Below, piece by piece: positions 61,864 to 64,000 of a DNA stretch of 64,000 bases. Origin of the DNA: Dactylorhiza incarnata (taxonomy: Eukaryota; Streptophyta; Magnoliopsida; Asparagales; Orchidaceae); NCBI GenBank assembly GCA_033032865.1, contig JAWHQI010000277.1:776501-840500 (forward strand), in the 5' to 3' direction. The first letter of the stretch is position 1. Each line of letters begins with the position of its first letter. The notes beneath the pieces are model-generated. The model was not told the DNA's origin and did no database searches. It worked only from the letters and a program-made list of their open reading frames with translations. Made by a program: the position numbers and the translations under genes.

Positions 61864-63999
61864 CTATTCAACATTTAACATTCCTCGCTCAATTTTAAAG
61901 AAATTAAATTTAGCCTCATCCAATGGCTTTGTAAATATATCAGCAACTTGATTGTCAGTGGAGACATATTCAAGACAGATATCTTCAATCTCTACATGCT
62001 CTCTAATGAAACGATATCTAATTTCTATATGCTTAGTCCTACTATGAGAGACGAGATTCTTAGCAATAGAAATTGCACTGGATGAGTCACAATACAATGG
62101 AGAATGACTTACCTTGAGGTTGTAGTCCTCTAGCTGGTGTTGAATCCATAGTAATTGTGCATATCAACTCCCAACAGCTATATATTCAGACTCAGCAGTG
62201 GATATAACCACACTAGTCTGCTTCTTACTGCTCCATGAAATCAATCTCCTGTCTAGAAATTGACAAGTCTCACTTGTACTCTTCCTATCTTCCTTACAAC
62301 CTGCAAAGTCAGCATCTGAAAAGCCTATCAGTTCAAAATCATTGTTTCTGGGGTACCAAAGGCCAAGATGTTGGATGCCCTTGAGATATCTCAAAATCCT
62401 CTTTGCAGCTGAGTAGTGAGATTCATTAGGGCATGTTTGATACCTAGCACATACGCATGTTGCATACATAAGATCTGGTCTACTAACAGTCAGATATAAC
62501 AAGGATCCAATGATACATCTGTACATGGATTCATCAAAGGGTTTTTCCTTCTCATCCATGTCCGGAGAAATGTTGGACCCCATGGTAGTTTTCATGGTGA
62601 AAGCTGATTCCATCCCAAATTTCTTAATGAGCTGCATAATGTACTTGGTCTGAGAGATAAATATCCCTTCATCAGACTGTTTCACTTGGAGGCCTAAAAA
62701 GTACTTGAGCTCTCCCATACTGCTCATTTCAAACTCCCTCTGCATAAGGTTGGCAAACCTTTTGCAAATGTTGTCATCAGTAGACTCAAAAATTATGTCA
62801 TCCACATAACTTTGGACTAGGAGATACTTGCCCTTTGTTTTCCTAAGAAATAATGTACTACCTATTTTTCCCCTCAAGAACTTGTTCTTGATGAAAAAGC
62901 TAGACAAGGTCGCATACTAGGCTCTGGGGGCTTGCTTTAGACCATATAAAGCTTTCTTAAGTAAATATACATTAAAGGTAAGAGTAGGATGAACAAAATT
63001 CGAGGGCTGCTCCATATATACCTCTTCCTTCAAATTTTCATTTAGGAAGGCAGACTTGACATCCATTTGGTATACTTTGAATCCCTTGTGGGCAGCATAG
63101 GCAATGAATAATCTTATTGCCTCCAACTTTGTAACTGGGGCAAAGGTTTGGTCAAAGTCTATTCCCCGTTCTTGCTTATACCTCTTGGCTACCAATCTTG
63201 CATTGTTCTTGGTGATGACACCATGCTCATCTAGCTTGTTCCTATAAATCCACATGGTGCCAATAATGTTGTGTCCTTGTGGTTTTGGCACCAACTTCCA
63301 TACCTTGCATCTTCTAAATTGATGTAATTCCTCTTACATGGCTTGGATCCAGAAAGTGTCCTGGTTAGCTTCCTCAAACTTCTTTGGCTCAACCTGAGAC
63401 AAGAAGCTCAAGAATATGGCTTCATTGTGAGCCATGCTCCTTGTGATCACACCTTGGTGTTCATCTCCTATGATTAGATTTCTTGGATGATCCATCATAT
63501 GTATGTTTGCTGCAGGCAATCTGTCAGCTCCCTGCTGGACTTCTTCTACAGTAGTTGGTTCTTCACCAATCTGATCATCTTCATCTTGAACTGTCTCTTC
63601 ATTGACAACTTCAATCCCTGAAGCTATCCTGCTGGAGCTTGGTCTATCACGTATGGACAGATCCTGCATTTTCTGATCATTTCCTGCAAGAGTAGGAGTG
63701 TTGGACCAACCCTTATAAAGTAGGCTAGTCTCATCAAATACAACATACATTGATTCCTCAACTACATGAGTCTTCTTGTTGAACACTCTAGAGGCTCTAC
63801 TATGTGAGCTATATCCAACAAGAACACCAACATTGCATTTTTCAGCAAACTTTGTAAGTTGAGTTTTTCCATTATTTAAAATGTAACATTTGCAACCAAA
63901 GATTCTAAAATATGAAATAGTTGGTTGTTTGCCCTTCAGAATTTCACATGGGGTTTTCCAATGGGCCTTCTTAATGGATGCTCTATTCCGAACATAATA
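61864..63999 (-). pseudogene. Ty1/copia pol of the large element, 5' end outside the window
   Basis: Minus strand, one frame with in-frame stops. Integrase C-terminus at 63334-63999 (VFNKKTHVVEESMYVVFDE; AMAHNEAIFLSFLSQVEPKK). Stop TAA at 63334 before EELHQF. RT 62917-63294 ([64 protein letters not shown]). TAG replaces the tryptophan after APRA. RT end and RNase H 62164-62907 (LLVQSYVDDIIFES, catalytic YVDD kept; LSRPDLMYATCVCARYQ-like; SDADFAGCKEDRKSTS; SWSSKKQTSVVISTAESEYI). TGA follows AVGS. RNase H end 61864-62097 (YCDSSSAISIAKNLVSHSRT, TKPLDEAKFNFFK). Gag and protease would be beyond 64000. Confidence 0.88.
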
Positions 64000-64000
64000 A

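Larger units (their letters stand above)
45079..64000 (-). mobile_element. Large Ty1/copia with extra ORF after pol, carrying two nested elements
   Basis: Minus-strand copia that continues past the window edge. Its 3' LTR is 45079-45109 plus 51390-52618, split by the Tat-type element; purine tract near 52621-52630. An extra ORF (52914-61406, split by the nested copia) lies between LTR and pol, and pol fragments occupy 61864-63999. Pol followed by a long additional ORF is the arrangement of Sirevirus/Maximus-type elements. In-frame stops in pol indicate an older insertion than its two passengers. Confidence 0.75.

Overview
The window looks like nuclear DNA of a flowering plant with a repeat-rich genome. 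It holds GT-AG spliced exons of a eukaryotic gene, plant-type Ty3/gypsy and Ty1/copia LTR retrotransposons with plant tRNA primer sites (initiator tRNA-Met and tRNA-Asp), hAT and Tourist-like DNA elements, and 5'-truncated LINEs with (TTG)n tails. No operon, bacterial gene, rRNA gene or CRISPR array is visible.

The main host feature is a plus-strand gene that I identify as a homolog of MAF1, the conserved repressor of RNA polymerase III. Seven coding exons join in phase at consensus splice sites: 8559-8632, 8715-8777, 9165-9252, 19009-19068, 19141-19220, 19302-19373 and 41700-41793 (stop codon). Together they encode 176 residues up to the C-terminus. About 50 N-terminal residues are not found here and are probably upstream of position 1. 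The small introns are 72-387 nt, but two are very large: 9,756 nt (9253-19008) and 22,326 nt (19374-41699). Almost everything else before 41.7 kb is transposon material inside this one gene.

Layout. 1-2360: hAT-like, gypsy gag, copia-LTR and LINE debris. 2571-6707: minus-strand gypsy with an internal deletion. 6708-8558: intron with an unidentified repeat. 8559-9252: three MAF1 exons with a tRNA-like sequence between two of them. 9488-11568 and 11589-15904: two non-autonomous LTR elements with perfect target-site duplications (TSDs), 20 bp apart. 15905-17460: hairpin minisatellite, MITE-like inverted repeat, LINE. 19009-19373: three MAF1 exons. 20280-29063: copia and Tat-type gypsy fragments plus a hAT MITE. 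29069-41565: old minus-strand gypsy carrying a hAT-like MITE (30871-31498) and a nearly intact plus-strand chromovirus-like gypsy (34037-39638). 41700-42250: last MAF1 exon and 3' UTR. 42363-45078: a small ORF, a Tourist-like MITE and LTR fragments. 45079 to the window end: a large minus-strand copia with an extra ORF after pol. A young non-autonomous Tat-type element (45110-51384) is inserted in its LTR, and a nearly intact copia (53890-59962) in its extra ORF.

Three inserted elements with coding capacity have perfect 5-bp TSDs and about 98-99% identical LTRs by eye, so they are recent. The gypsy polyprotein has a 30-G run in frame, and the nested copia polyprotein has only two in-frame TAG codons. 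Family calls rest on motifs read by eye; no alignments or database searches were run.
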